From NCBI GenBank assembly GCA_958438185.1, contig CAUBQU010000059.1:1-7488 (forward strand): a stretch of DNA of 7,488 nucleotides, written 5' to 3'. Of the stretch, positions 1 through 6,703 are shown in pieces (positions within the stretch are counted from its first letter, which is position 1; every line of letters begins with the position of its first letter). This DNA comes from an uncultured Oscillospiraceae bacterium (GTDB taxonomy: Bacteria; Bacillota; Clostridia; Oscillospirales; Oscillospiraceae). The position numbers and the translations under genes were made by a program. The notes beneath the pieces are model-generated. The model was not told where the DNA came from. It saw nothing but the letters and a program-made list of their open reading frames with translations, and searched no databases.

Positions 1-79
1 GGGTGCAGGGCGCTTCTGGGGCAGGGGCGTTGGGCAGTGCGAGCTGCGATTATTTGCCGGCCTGAAGGCTGCAGGAATT

Positions 80-94
80 GGGGGAAATACTTTG
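80..94 (+). promoter_or_regulatory. Ribosome binding site and TTG start of the subtilase gene
   Basis: A G-rich Shine-Dalgarno-like stretch, GGGGGAAA at 80-87, lies 7 bases (counted from the last G at 84) before a TTG at 92. The TTG is preferred because the residues that follow it (MKKKK, then a hydrophobic stretch ending in Ala-Ala-Ala) form a complete signal peptide. The first in-frame ATG, at residue 21, would remove the basic n-region and most of the hydrophobic core. No convincing -35/-10 pair is visible in the 79 bases upstream; TTGGGC at 30-35 with an AT-rich patch at 49-55 is too weak and too closely spaced to call. Confidence 0.7.
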
Positions 95-3000
95 AAGAAA
101 AAGAAGAGACAGGGGCTCCGCGGTGTGTTGAGCCTGTGCCTGGCAGCGGCGATGCTGTTTGGCGCGGCACCGCACGTTGCAGCGGCGGATGGTTGGTCTG
201 TGCTGGAGCAGCAGCTCGATGCGCAGCTGGCCCAGGATAACGATACGAATTACAACGGCTACTTGGTCAAGATCAAGGACGGTATTTCGAAAAAGCGGGC
301 GGCGTCGCTGGAAAAGAAGGCGGCGGCAGAAGGCGTCCAGCCGCTGGAGACGGACAGCAGCATCTACCTCGCCGAAACGCTGGACGATGCCAAAGCGCTG
401 GGCGACAGCGCGGCCATCGAGTACATCGAGCCGAACTACCTGATGCGGATGACCGACCGGGTCTCCGGCCCCAGCGAGTCGGACAACAGCCGCCATCTGG
501 CGCTGATGCAGGTGGAGGACGCCTGGAAATACGGCATCACCGGCACGGATGTCGATACGGATTATGACATGGGCGGCGACAGCAACCCGATGGACCAGAT
601 CGTCGTGGCCGTCATCGACTCCGGCCTGGATCCGGACCATGAGGATATCGACTATAGCCACGTCCTGGCGGGGCGCGACTTTGTTTACGACGGGGAGAAC
701 ACCCGGGACGTCATGGGCCATGGCACGTTTGTCACCGGCCAGATCGCGGCGGTCCGCGGCAATGAGACGGGCATCGCCGGGATCGCGGACCAGGTCTATG
801 TCATGCCTCTGCGCGTGTTCATCGCCGAGACGACGGAGACGAGCATCATCGTCAACGCAATCAACTATGCCTGCCAGCAGCGGGAAGATTTTGACAAGAC
901 GAACGGCAAAGAGGGCGCGAATATCAGCGTCATCAATATGAGCCTGGGCGGCGAGGACGGCACTACGACGCTGGAGAATGCCGTCAAGCGCGCCATTGCC
1001 GCGGGGATCATCGTGATCGTCGCCGCCGGTAACGATGGCGACACGAGAGCCAGCTACCCGGCCCAGTACGCCATCGGCATCGGCTCCACGGACCGCACCG
1101 GTACCTATTCTTATTACACGCAGATCCTCTCCAAGGGCAACGGCGCGGGCTATGAGAACAAGGTCTGGGTCTGCGCGCCCGGCGAGAACTACACGAGCCT
1201 TTGGTACGACGGCGGCTATTATTACGGCTCCGGCACCAGCTTCTCTGCGCCGGAGGTCAGCGCGCTGGCTGCGATCAGCGTGAGCCTGCAGAACGACCTG
1301 ACATCCTGCTACGCCGGGACGGACAGCGCCGCTGCCATCACGACGAACCACGCCGCCTTCCAGCAGCTGCTGAAGGAGACGGCCCAGGAAAAGCACGCCA
1401 CAGCCCGCTCGGATATCAACGGGCAGGACATTTACTACGGCTGGGGCATTGTCAGCTTCTCCAATATGATCGAGCGGCTGACGAACCTCTCTAAGAACGC
1501 CGGGCAGGCGGCCCAGCTGCAGATCTCGGCGCAGAATGCCGCCGGGACAGCGCTGACGGCGGAGCAGAACGCCCTGACGGTGCATCTCTACCAGGGCGAT
1601 ACCGAGATCCTGCCGCAGGACGGCAGCTATGCTGTGACCATCGGCCAGAGCTACCGCTATGAGCTGACGGCGAACAAGTACAGCAAGTTGACGGGGACCT
1701 TTACCCCGGTGCGTGCCAGCCACAAGCTGGTCCTGACGCTGGACGGCGCGGATTACAAAACGGTGTTCCAGGTTGTGGATACGGCGGGTGAGCCGGTAGA
1801 AGATGCCCGCATCAGCGTGACATCGGCCAGCGGCAAGAGTCTGGACAAGCAGACGGACGGCAGCTTCCTGACGAAAAACGGCAAATACACTTATACCGTC
1901 ACGGCGAGTAACTACTTTAAAGAGACGGGCGAATTCACCGTCGATGACGCGACGAACGACTATGCAGAGGGGAAGAACCCGGTACAGGTCGTCATGCGCG
2001 GGATGCGCGATGTGTGCAGCGTCAGCTTCAATGTGACGGCTTCGGACCTGGCACCGAACGCGACCGTGACGGTACGCGACGCGAGCGGCAAGACCGTGAC
2101 GGCCTATAAAAAGGGCGTCTGGGCGCTGGACCCCGGCGAATACAGCTACACGGTCACCTCGACGCTTTACCAGGCTGTGCAGGGGAGCATCACGGTGACG
2201 GAGCAGGACCGCGGGCAGAGCAAGGTCATCTCTGCCAAGATGACGGATCGGCTCTATATGGTCCTGCTGGATGTGCAGCCTGCGGTGCTGCTGGAAAGCG
2301 GCGATGCGACGATCACGCTGAAAAATGAGCAGGGCGAGACCATTGCCCCCAGCAACGGGATGCCCGGCGAATACTGCCTGACAAAGGGCTATTACTACTA
2401 CGAAGTCGCGGCAGAGGGCTACCAGACCGCCCGCGGCGCCTTCACCATTCCGCGGACAAGCTCTTATATCGACATCCGGCTGCAGGCCGGCGAGGCGGCG
2501 CCGTGCGAGCACGACTACACCGTCGTGACCCTTCGGAAGGCGACGTGTGAGGCCGCCGGTTTGGCCCGGTATACCTGCAACCTGTGCGGCCTGCGCTACC
2601 AGGAAGAGACCAAGGTACTGGGGCATGACCCGGTGCAGGACGCCGAGGTCAAAGCAGGCTGCGAGACGGCGGGCAAGACCGCGGGCAGCCACTGCAGCCG
2701 CTGCGGCAAGGTCCTGCAGGCGCAGGAGACGATCCCGGCCACGGGCCACAGCTGGAACGACGGCGAGGTCGTCACCCCGGCGACGGCGCGGGCCGATGGC
2801 CAGATGCGCTACACCTGCACGGCCTGCGGCGCAGAGCGGACGGAGGTCATCCCGGCCACGGGCGGGCCGTCCTTTGACGATGTGCCGGAGAATGCCTGGT
2901 TCTATGACGCGGTGACCTATGTTGCTGGGCAGCAGATGATGGTCGGCATGACGGAGACGACCTTTGCCCCGCAGCTGACGCTGGACCGCTCCATGATGGC

Positions 3001-3409
3001 GGCGATCTTCTACCGGCTGGCGGGCTCTCCCGAAGTGACCGGCGCGGCCAGCTTCCAGGATGTCCCGGCGGACGCTTGGTTTGCCAAGTCCGTCGCCTGG
3101 GCGGAGCAGAACGGCATCATTGCAGGTTACGGCAACGGCAAATTCGGCCCGAAGGACCCGATCACGAGAGAGCAGATGGCCTCCCTGTTCTACCGCTATG
3201 CCGCTTACCAGAAGGAGGACACGGCAGCGGAGGGCAGCCTGGACGGCTTCCACGATGCGGACCAGATCTCGGCTTGGGCTGCGGACGCGGTGCGCTGGGC
3301 CGTCGCCAGAGGCGTGATCTCCGGCGATACCAGCGGCAACTTCCGCCCAGCAGGGACGGCGACCCGTGCGGAGGTCGCATCCGTTCTGATGCGCTATCTG
3401 CGCAAATAA
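92..3409 (+). CDS. Secreted subtilisin-like serine protease (S8) with CxxC repeats and three C-terminal SLH domains
   Basis: This is an extracellular endopeptidase that should be held on the cell wall. Residues 1-32 are a signal peptide (KKKK n-region, hydrophobic core, AAA before Asp33). Residues about 55-118 look like an inhibitor-I9 propeptide, ending in the typical YIEPNY. The S8 domain spans about 168-460. Its triad is intact: Asp176 in VAVIDSGLD, His210 in GHGTFVTG and Ser383 in GTSFSAPEV. The oxyanion Asn314 sits in AAGNDG, and GWGIVSF at 450-456 closes the domain. Four beta-type repeats (about 472-798) and three CxxC repeats (805-924) follow. Three SLH modules (about 927-975, 987-1037, 1050-1105) end the protein; ITREQM and ATRAEV match the SLH core motif, and module 1 has a weaker TLDRSM. 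SLH triplets bind secondary wall polysaccharides. At 1105 residues it is far longer than a secreted subtilisin. It appears monocistronic and is followed by its own terminator. Substrate is unknown; autoprocessing of the propeptide is inferred from the family. Confidence 0.95.
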   Translation: MKKKKRQGLRGVLSLCLAAAMLFGAAPHVAAADGWSVLEQQLDAQLAQDNDTNYNGYLVKIKDGISKKRAASLEKKAAAEGVQPLETDSSIYLAETLDDAKALGDSAAIEYIEPNYLMRMTDRVSGPSESDNSRHLALMQVEDAWKYGITGTDVDTDYDMGGDSNPMDQIVVAVIDSGLDPDHEDIDYSHVLAGRDFVYDGENTRDVMGHGTFVTGQIAAVRGNETGIAGIADQVYVMPLRVFIAETTETSIIVNAINYACQQREDFDKTNGKEGANISVINMSLGGEDGTTTLENAVKRAIAAGIIVIVAAGNDGDTRASYPAQYAIGIGSTDRTGTYSYYTQILSKGNGAGYENKVWVCAPGENYTSLWYDGGYYYGSGTSFSAPEVSALAAISVSLQNDLTSCYAGTDSAAAITTNHAAFQQLLKETAQEKHATARSDINGQDIYYGWGIVSFSNMIERLTNLSKNAGQAAQLQISAQNAAGTALTAEQNALTVHLYQGDTEILPQDGSYAVTIGQSYRYELTANKYSKLTGTFTPVRASHKLVLTLDGADYKTVFQVVDTAGEPVEDARISVTSASGKSLDKQTDGSFLTKNGKYTYTVTASNYFKETGEFTVDDATNDYAEGKNPVQVVMRGMRDVCSVSFNVTASDLAPNATVTVRDASGKTVTAYKKGVWALDPGEYSYTVTSTLYQAVQGSITVTEQDRGQSKVISAKMTDRLYMVLLDVQPAVLLESGDATITLKNEQGETIAPSNGMPGEYCLTKGYYYYEVAAEGYQTARGAFTIPRTSSYIDIRLQAGEAAPCEHDYTVVTLRKATCEAAGLARYTCNLCGLRYQEETKVLGHDPVQDAEVKAGCETAGKTAGSHCSRCGKVLQAQETIPATGHSWNDGEVVTPATARADGQMRYTCTACGAERTEVIPATGGPSFDDVPENAWFYDAVTYVAGQQMMVGMTETTFAPQLTLDRSMMAAIFYRLAGSPEVTGAASFQDVPADAWFAKSVAWAEQNGIIAGYGNGKFGPKDPITREQMASLFYRYAAYQKEDTAAEGSLDGFHDADQISAWAADAVRWAVARGVISGDTSGNFRPAGTATRAEVASVLMRYLRK
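1505..2485 (+). repeat. Four tandem beta-type repeats in the protease tail (protein-level repeat)
   Basis: Residues about 472-798 of the protease contain four diverged units of roughly 75-90 residues. Each ends in a common pattern of alternating Tyr and small or hydrophobic residues, then Tyr, four residues, Gly, and a Phe/Ile-Thr strand. Examples are YRYELTANKY..GTFT (521-538), YTYTVTASNY..GEFT (599-616), YSYTVTSTLY..GSIT (684-701) and YYYEVAAEGY..GAFT (768-785). This resembles PEGA or carboxypeptidase-regulatory-like beta sandwiches, which commonly act as spacers or glycan-contacting modules on bacterial surface proteins. The family match is a judgement from the pattern only. The units differ too much at DNA level to be a recent duplication. 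Confidence 0.7.
2504..2863 (+). repeat. Three CxxC repeats of the clostridial surface-protein type (protein-level repeat)
   Basis: Residues 805-924 hold three units of about 35-42 residues with the plan Lys-Ala-x-Cys-(E)-(A/T)-Ala-Gly, then Tyr/His-(Thr)-Cys-x-x-Cys-Gly, then Ile/Val-Pro/Leu-(Ala-Thr)-Gly-His. Visible cysteines are C805, C819, C829 and C832 in unit 1, C857, C868 and C871 in unit 2, and only C909 and C912 in unit 3, where the leading Cys is replaced (TPATARADG). Conserved His occur at 845 and 886. The pattern suggests small zinc-ribbon-like or disulfide-bonded modules, common in secreted proteins of Clostridia but without a settled role. A 15-base stretch coding for IPATG is identical at 2732-2746 and 2849-2863, the only near-exact DNA repeat I saw here. 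Confidence 0.75.
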
Positions 3410-3436
3410 GCAAGAAGCAAATACCTGCAAGACTCA

Positions 3437-3470
3437 CCGGGGCGCTGCAATCTGCAGCGCCCCGGATTTT
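3437..3470 (+). terminator. Rho-independent terminator of the subtilase gene
   Basis: A perfect 13-base-pair stem, CCGGGGCGCTGCA (3437-3449) with TGCAGCGCCCCGG (3453-3465), closes a three-base loop (ATC). It is followed by ATTTT and a further T-rich patch (CTTTCT). It starts 27 bases after the protease stop codon. On the opposite strand the hairpin is not followed by a T-run, so it should act mainly on rightward transcription. Confidence 0.9.
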
Positions 3471-3530
3471 ATGCTTTCTAGGGCAATTGTGCGCAAAAGG
3501 ACGCGGGTGTCCCGCAAGGTGGGAGAGGTG

Positions 3531-3571
3531 TAAAAAAGCGGGAGCTGGCGCAGCAACGTGCCAGCTCCCGC
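3531..3571 (-). terminator. Rho-independent terminator of the ABC transporter gene
   Basis: Read on the minus strand, GCGGGAGCTGGC pairs perfectly over 12 base pairs with GCCAGCTCCCGC (arms at 3560-3571 and 3538-3549). It closes a ten-base loop and is followed directly by six T residues (the A-run at 3532-3537). It lies about 30 bases beyond the ABC stop codon. A smaller hairpin (GCGGG-TGT-CCCGC at 3503-3515) followed on the minus strand by CCTTTT could be a weak back-up stop. Confidence 0.9.
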
Positions 3572-3601
3572 AGGGGGGAGAGGATGCGGTTGGAAAAGCG
3601 C

Positions 3602-6600
3602 TTACTCGGTCCGCAGGGCGACGACGGGGTCTTTCTTCGCGGCACTGCGGGAGGGGATCATCCCGGCGAGCAGCGTCAGCAGGATGCTGATGGCCACCAG
3701 GGCCAGCGCCGCTGGGACGGGCAGATACGCCCGCAGATTGGCGATCCCCGTCAGGTGATGCAGGATCAGATTGATGGGGATGCAGAGCAGATACGTGATG
3801 AGCACGCCCAGCGCCCCGGCGGCAAAGCCGATGAGGACCGTCTCCGCGGTGAACATGCTGGAGACGTTTTTCTTCGATGCGCCGATGGAGCGCAGGATGC
3901 CGATCTCCTTCGTCCGCTCCTGCACGGAGATCAGGGTGATGACGCCAATCATGATGGACGAGACGATGAGGGAGACGGCGACGAACGCGATGAGCACATA
4001 GGTGATGGCGTTGATGATCGTCGTGACAGAGGACATCATCAGACCGACATAGTCGGTGTAGGAGATCTTCTCCAGATCGTCTACCGCGTCGTTATACGCG
4101 GCGATGGCGTCCTCGATTTGTTCTTTCGCGTCAAAGGAAGCAGCATAGAGGCTGATGGAGGCCGGGTCGGCCAGGTCGACATAGCCCAGCTTTTCCAGGT
4201 TGGCTTCGTAGGTGGAGTCGGAAAATTCCAGGACCTGGTCGTAATACTGGGCGCACTGGGCAGCGGTATAACCCGGCAGGGCGGCCTGCAGGGCCGCGGC
4301 CTTTTGCTGCTGGCTCAGCCCGGCCAGCTGCTGCTGGACCTGGGCGGCGTATTGGGCCGTCGTCTGATCCTGGATGATCTGGGTGAAGAGCTGCTGCATC
4401 TCGTCGTCCGACATGGCGGCGATGTATTGCTGCAGCTGCTCGGAATCGACATTCATCTGCTGGGTCAGCGCTTCGGAGAGCATCGCCTCCTGAGCGGCCC
4501 GGTCCATGCCGCCCAGGGCCTGGGCGACGGCGTTATCCAGCAGGTCTTGGCTGGGGATGCTCTGGATCTTCAAATAGACCTCCGCCTGCTGGGCTTCCGT
4601 CAGGGCGGCGATGTAATCGCGGAAGGCGGTCTCTTTTTCCGCGTCGGACAGGCTGCCGGTGTTTTCCTGGAAGGGGAGACCCGTGAAGATATCCCGCTGC
4701 GGGGCCTCCAGCTGGGCTTCCAGCGCCGGGGCGCCGCTGGTGTGGTCGATGAGATATTCCGTCAGCGCGGCGGTGTAGCCGATGGAGCCGGTGAGCATGG
4801 TGGAGACGGCGTCCTCACTGGGGCGGATGATGCCGGAGACCTTGAGGGGCAAGCCGTTGTCATAGAGGTATTTCATCCCGGCTTGGGTCGCGCGCAGGTC
4901 GGTATACAGGCCGGTGGCGGCGTCGTAGCTGTAGCAGTCGGCGGGGAAGACGGTGCGGAAGTCCATGTCGCAGATTTCCTGGTAGCTCCAGTGCTCGCTG
5001 GTGGGCGCGACCTGCTCTTTGTCCAGCGCCGCCTGGGCCATGGCATCGACCTCCTCCTTGGCCTTCAGGCCCAGGGCGTAGAGCGTCATATCGTCCAGCT
5101 CGTTGTTCTCATCCAGCACCAGGACGATCTCGTTATACGCGGTAGGCCAGCTGCCGTAGACCAGGTCATACTGCCCTTTGAGCAGCGGGTTGATCAGCGC
5201 GCCGTCGTCGCCAGCCAGCATCTGCTGCCACAGGACGGCGGAGGTGCCGCCGAAGGACATGCTGCTCATGGCGGACGAGCCCATAAAGCCGTACTCCTCG
5301 CTGAGGTTTAGCATCGAGGAGATATCCATGCCGAAGTACTCCACCAGCAGCTCCTGCAAAAGCTGCTGGGTATCGGATTGGAGGATCGTCCCGTCCACGT
5401 TTTGGGTGTAGACGAGAAAGTCGCTGTTGTAGGTGTATTGGACGCCGCTGACGGCCTCCTGCAGCGGGCTGCCGTCCTTGGCACGCTCGGCTTCCAGGTA
5501 GGTCTTGAACGCGGCCAGATCGTTTTCCGACGCCCGGTCGGAGTTCAGGGCGTTGATGAGATCGTAAAACATCGTCTTTTGATAGACGGCGTCGTCGCCG
5601 TGGTCCGTATCGCTCTTGGCCTGGCCCATAAAGAGCTCCAGCAGGGAGGTCATATCCATATGCTGGGCTTCCAGGGTCAGGGGATAGGACGAGAGGGTGT
5701 CCTCCTGCACCGCGTCGATATATGACGTCGTCCCCTGGGAGACGGCGAAGATCAGCGCGATGCCGATGATGCCGATGGACCCGGCGAAGGCTGTCAATAG
5801 GGTGCGGCCCTTTTTGGTGAAGAGGTTTTTTAAAGAGAGACCAAAGGCCGTCGCCAGGGACATAGACGGCTTTTTGCGCTTGGCCGCTTCCTGCCGGGCT
5901 GCATCGTCCGCCGCGGCGGCCTGGGCGGATTCTTCCGGTGACAGCGGCGCGCTGTCTCCGGTGACGCGCCCGTCCAGCATGTTGATGATGCGGGTGGAGT
6001 AGCGCTCGGCCAGCGCCGGGTTGTGGGTGACCATGATGACGAGGCGGTCGCGGGAGATCTCCTTGAGGATCTCCATGACCTGGACGCTCGTCTCGGTATC
6101 CAGCGCGCCTGTGGGTTCGTCGGCTAAAATAATTTCCGGGTCGTTGACGATGGCCCGGGCGATGGCGACGCGCTGCATCTGGCCGCCGGAGAGCTCGCTG
6201 GGCTTTTTCCGCAGCTCACTGCCCAGGCCGACCCGCTCCAGCGCTTCCTTCGCCCGGCGGCGGCGCTCTGCCTTGCCGACGCCCGAGAGGGTCAGCGCCA
6301 GCTCGACATTTTGCAGCACGCTCTGGTGGCTGATGAGGTTATAGCTCTGGAAGACGAAGCCCACGGCGTGGTTCCGGTAGGCGTCCCAGTCGCGGTCGCG
6401 AAAATCCTTGGTGGAGCGGCCGCCGATGAGCAGGTCGCCGCTGGTGTATTGGTCCAGCCCGCCGATGATGTTCAGAAGCGTCGTCTTGCCGCAGCCCGAC
6501 GGGCCCAGGATCGAGACGAATTCGCTCCCGCGAAATTCCAGGTCCAGCCCCTTGAGGGCGTGGACGGTGTTCTCGCCGGTCAGGTAGTCCTTCGTGATAT

Positions 6601-6616
6601 TGCGCAGTGCAAGCAT
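3602..6616 (-). CDS. ABC transporter, fused ATP-binding and FtsX/MacB-type permease protein with enlarged extracytoplasmic domain
   Basis: This 1004-residue membrane protein carries an ABC ATPase and a permease in one chain, as in MacB. The ATPase (about 1-225) has Walker A GPSGCGKTT (38-46), Q-loop Gln90, signature LSGGQ (142-146), Walker B ILADEP with catalytic Glu167, and H-loop His198. A charged Ala-rich linker (about 225-270) leads to TM1 (about 273-295). About 570 extracytoplasmic residues follow, then TM2-TM4 near 866-897, 923-948 and 967-988. The conserved FtsX cytoplasmic loop QERTKEIGILRSIGASKKNV lies at 899-918. The four-helix plan matches the type VII mechanotransmission family, which drives export or surface tasks rather than uptake. 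The substrate cannot be told. The start at 6616 is chosen because AAAGGAA sits 6 bases upstream; an earlier in-frame ATG at 6631 lies over that site. The gene follows degV after 87 bases and has its own terminator. Confidence 0.95.
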   Translation of the reverse strand: MLALRNITKDYLTGENTVHALKGLDLEFRGSEFVSILGPSGCGKTTLLNIIGGLDQYTSGDLLIGGRSTKDFRDRDWDAYRNHAVGFVFQSYNLISHQSVLQNVELALTLSGVGKAERRRRAKEALERVGLGSELRKKPSELSGGQMQRVAIARAIVNDPEIILADEPTGALDTETSVQVMEILKEISRDRLVIMVTHNPALAERYSTRIINMLDGRVTGDSAPLSPEESAQAAAADDAARQEAAKRKKPSMSLATAFGLSLKNLFTKKGRTLLTAFAGSIGIIGIALIFAVSQGTTSYIDAVQEDTLSSYPLTLEAQHMDMTSLLELFMGQAKSDTDHGDDAVYQKTMFYDLINALNSDRASENDLAAFKTYLEAERAKDGSPLQEAVSGVQYTYNSDFLVYTQNVDGTILQSDTQQLLQELLVEYFGMDISSMLNLSEEYGFMGSSAMSSMSFGGTSAVLWQQMLAGDDGALINPLLKGQYDLVYGSWPTAYNEIVLVLDENNELDDMTLYALGLKAKEEVDAMAQAALDKEQVAPTSEHWSYQEICDMDFRTVFPADCYSYDAATGLYTDLRATQAGMKYLYDNGLPLKVSGIIRPSEDAVSTMLTGSIGYTAALTEYLIDHTSGAPALEAQLEAPQRDIFTGLPFQENTGSLSDAEKETAFRDYIAALTEAQQAEVYLKIQSIPSQDLLDNAVAQALGGMDRAAQEAMLSEALTQQMNVDSEQLQQYIAAMSDDEMQQLFTQIIQDQTTAQYAAQVQQQLAGLSQQQKAAALQAALPGYTAAQCAQYYDQVLEFSDSTYEANLEKLGYVDLADPASISLYAASFDAKEQIEDAIAAYNDAVDDLEKISYTDYVGLMMSSVTTIINAITYVLIAFVAVSLIVSSIMIGVITLISVQERTKEIGILRSIGASKKNVSSMFTAETVLIGFAAGALGVLITYLLCIPINLILHHLTGIANLRAYLPVPAALALVAISILLTLLAGMIPSRSAAKKDPVVALRTE
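4217..4654 (-). repeat. Gln/Ala-rich helical repeat region in the ABC extracytoplasmic domain (protein-level repeat)
   Basis: Residues about 655-800 of the ABC protein are rich in Gln, Ala and Glu and contain a recurring helix-start motif: a hydrophobic residue, Ser/Thr/Asp, two to three polar residues, then a run of Ala/Gln/Leu. Examples are LSDAEKETAF (656), LTEAQQAEVY (672), VDSEQLQQYI (723), MSDDEMQQLF (735), LSQQQKAAAL (767) and YTAAQCAQYY (783). The spacing is irregular, between 12 and about 50 residues. I read this as a bundle of short amphipathic helices on the outer face of the membrane. E. coli MacB, about 648 residues in total, has no such insert. Confidence 0.6.
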
Positions 6617-6628
6617 AGCGGTTCCTTT
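6616..6628 (-). promoter_or_regulatory. Ribosome binding site deciding the ABC transporter start
   Basis: On the minus strand AAAGGAA (6628-6622) precedes the ATG at 6616, with CCGCT between them. This is the best Shine-Dalgarno match near the gene. The start it selects gives MLALRNITKDY, the usual N-terminus of this ATPase class. The longer open frame reaching 6691 would add 25 residues of intergenic, hairpin-coding sequence and is rejected. Confidence 0.8.
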
Positions 6629-6639
6629 CATTAAGGTGC

Positions 6640-6674
6640 GGCGCGGCAGGCTGCCCCCGCAGCCGTACCGCGCC
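6640..6674 (-). promoter_or_regulatory. Strong interrupted hairpin between degV and the ABC gene
   Basis: An outer 7-base-pair stem, GGCGCGG (6640-6646) with CCGCGCC (6668-6674), and an inner 6-base-pair stem, GGCTGC (6649-6654) with GCAGCC (6659-6664), are joined by a small internal loop (2 against 3 bases) and capped by a four-base loop. On the minus-strand transcript the base of the hairpin lies 11 bases before the ABC Shine-Dalgarno site. No T-run follows (GCACCTTAATG), so it is not a standard terminator. It could slow readthrough, stabilise the ABC end of a shared transcript, or affect translation; this role is inference. Confidence 0.5.
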
Positions 6675-6703
6675 TGTGTGTTCGGAATCAAAAGCGCTGG
6701 TGC

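Noticed and set aside
30..56. A possible promoter (TTGGGC, then TATTTG) before the protease.
   Set aside because: The spacing is about 15 bases and both boxes are poor matches; it is no better than chance.
1..240. An open frame running from the left edge to 240 that could be the end of an upstream gene.
   Set aside because: It overlaps the protease signal peptide region in another frame, has no recognisable content, and GC-rich DNA gives such frames by chance.
50..3430. A 1126-codon open frame on the minus strand covering the whole protease gene.
   Set aside because: It lies in codon-for-codon register with the protease, so its stops could only come from the sense codons TTA, CTA and TCA, which GC-rich codon usage avoids. 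Its protein is Arg/Val/Asp/Ala-rich with no recognisable domain, whereas the plus strand has an intact catalytic triad and SLH motifs.
4258..4480. Many GCTGCTG/CAGCAG stretches that look like a DNA repeat.
   Set aside because: They are Gln, Ala and Leu codons of the helical region of the ABC protein, with irregular spacing, so they are not a tandem DNA array.
3584..5311. A 575-codon open frame on the plus strand inside the ABC transporter gene.
   Set aside because: It has the same cause: it is in codon register with the ABC gene and ends where that gene uses a rare CTA Leu codon. No domain, signal or ribosome binding site is visible.
6617..6691. An N-terminal extension of the ABC protein starting at 6691.
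   Set aside because: It would translate through the intergenic hairpin and the ribosome binding site, and it adds 25 residues absent from the usual ATPase N-terminus.
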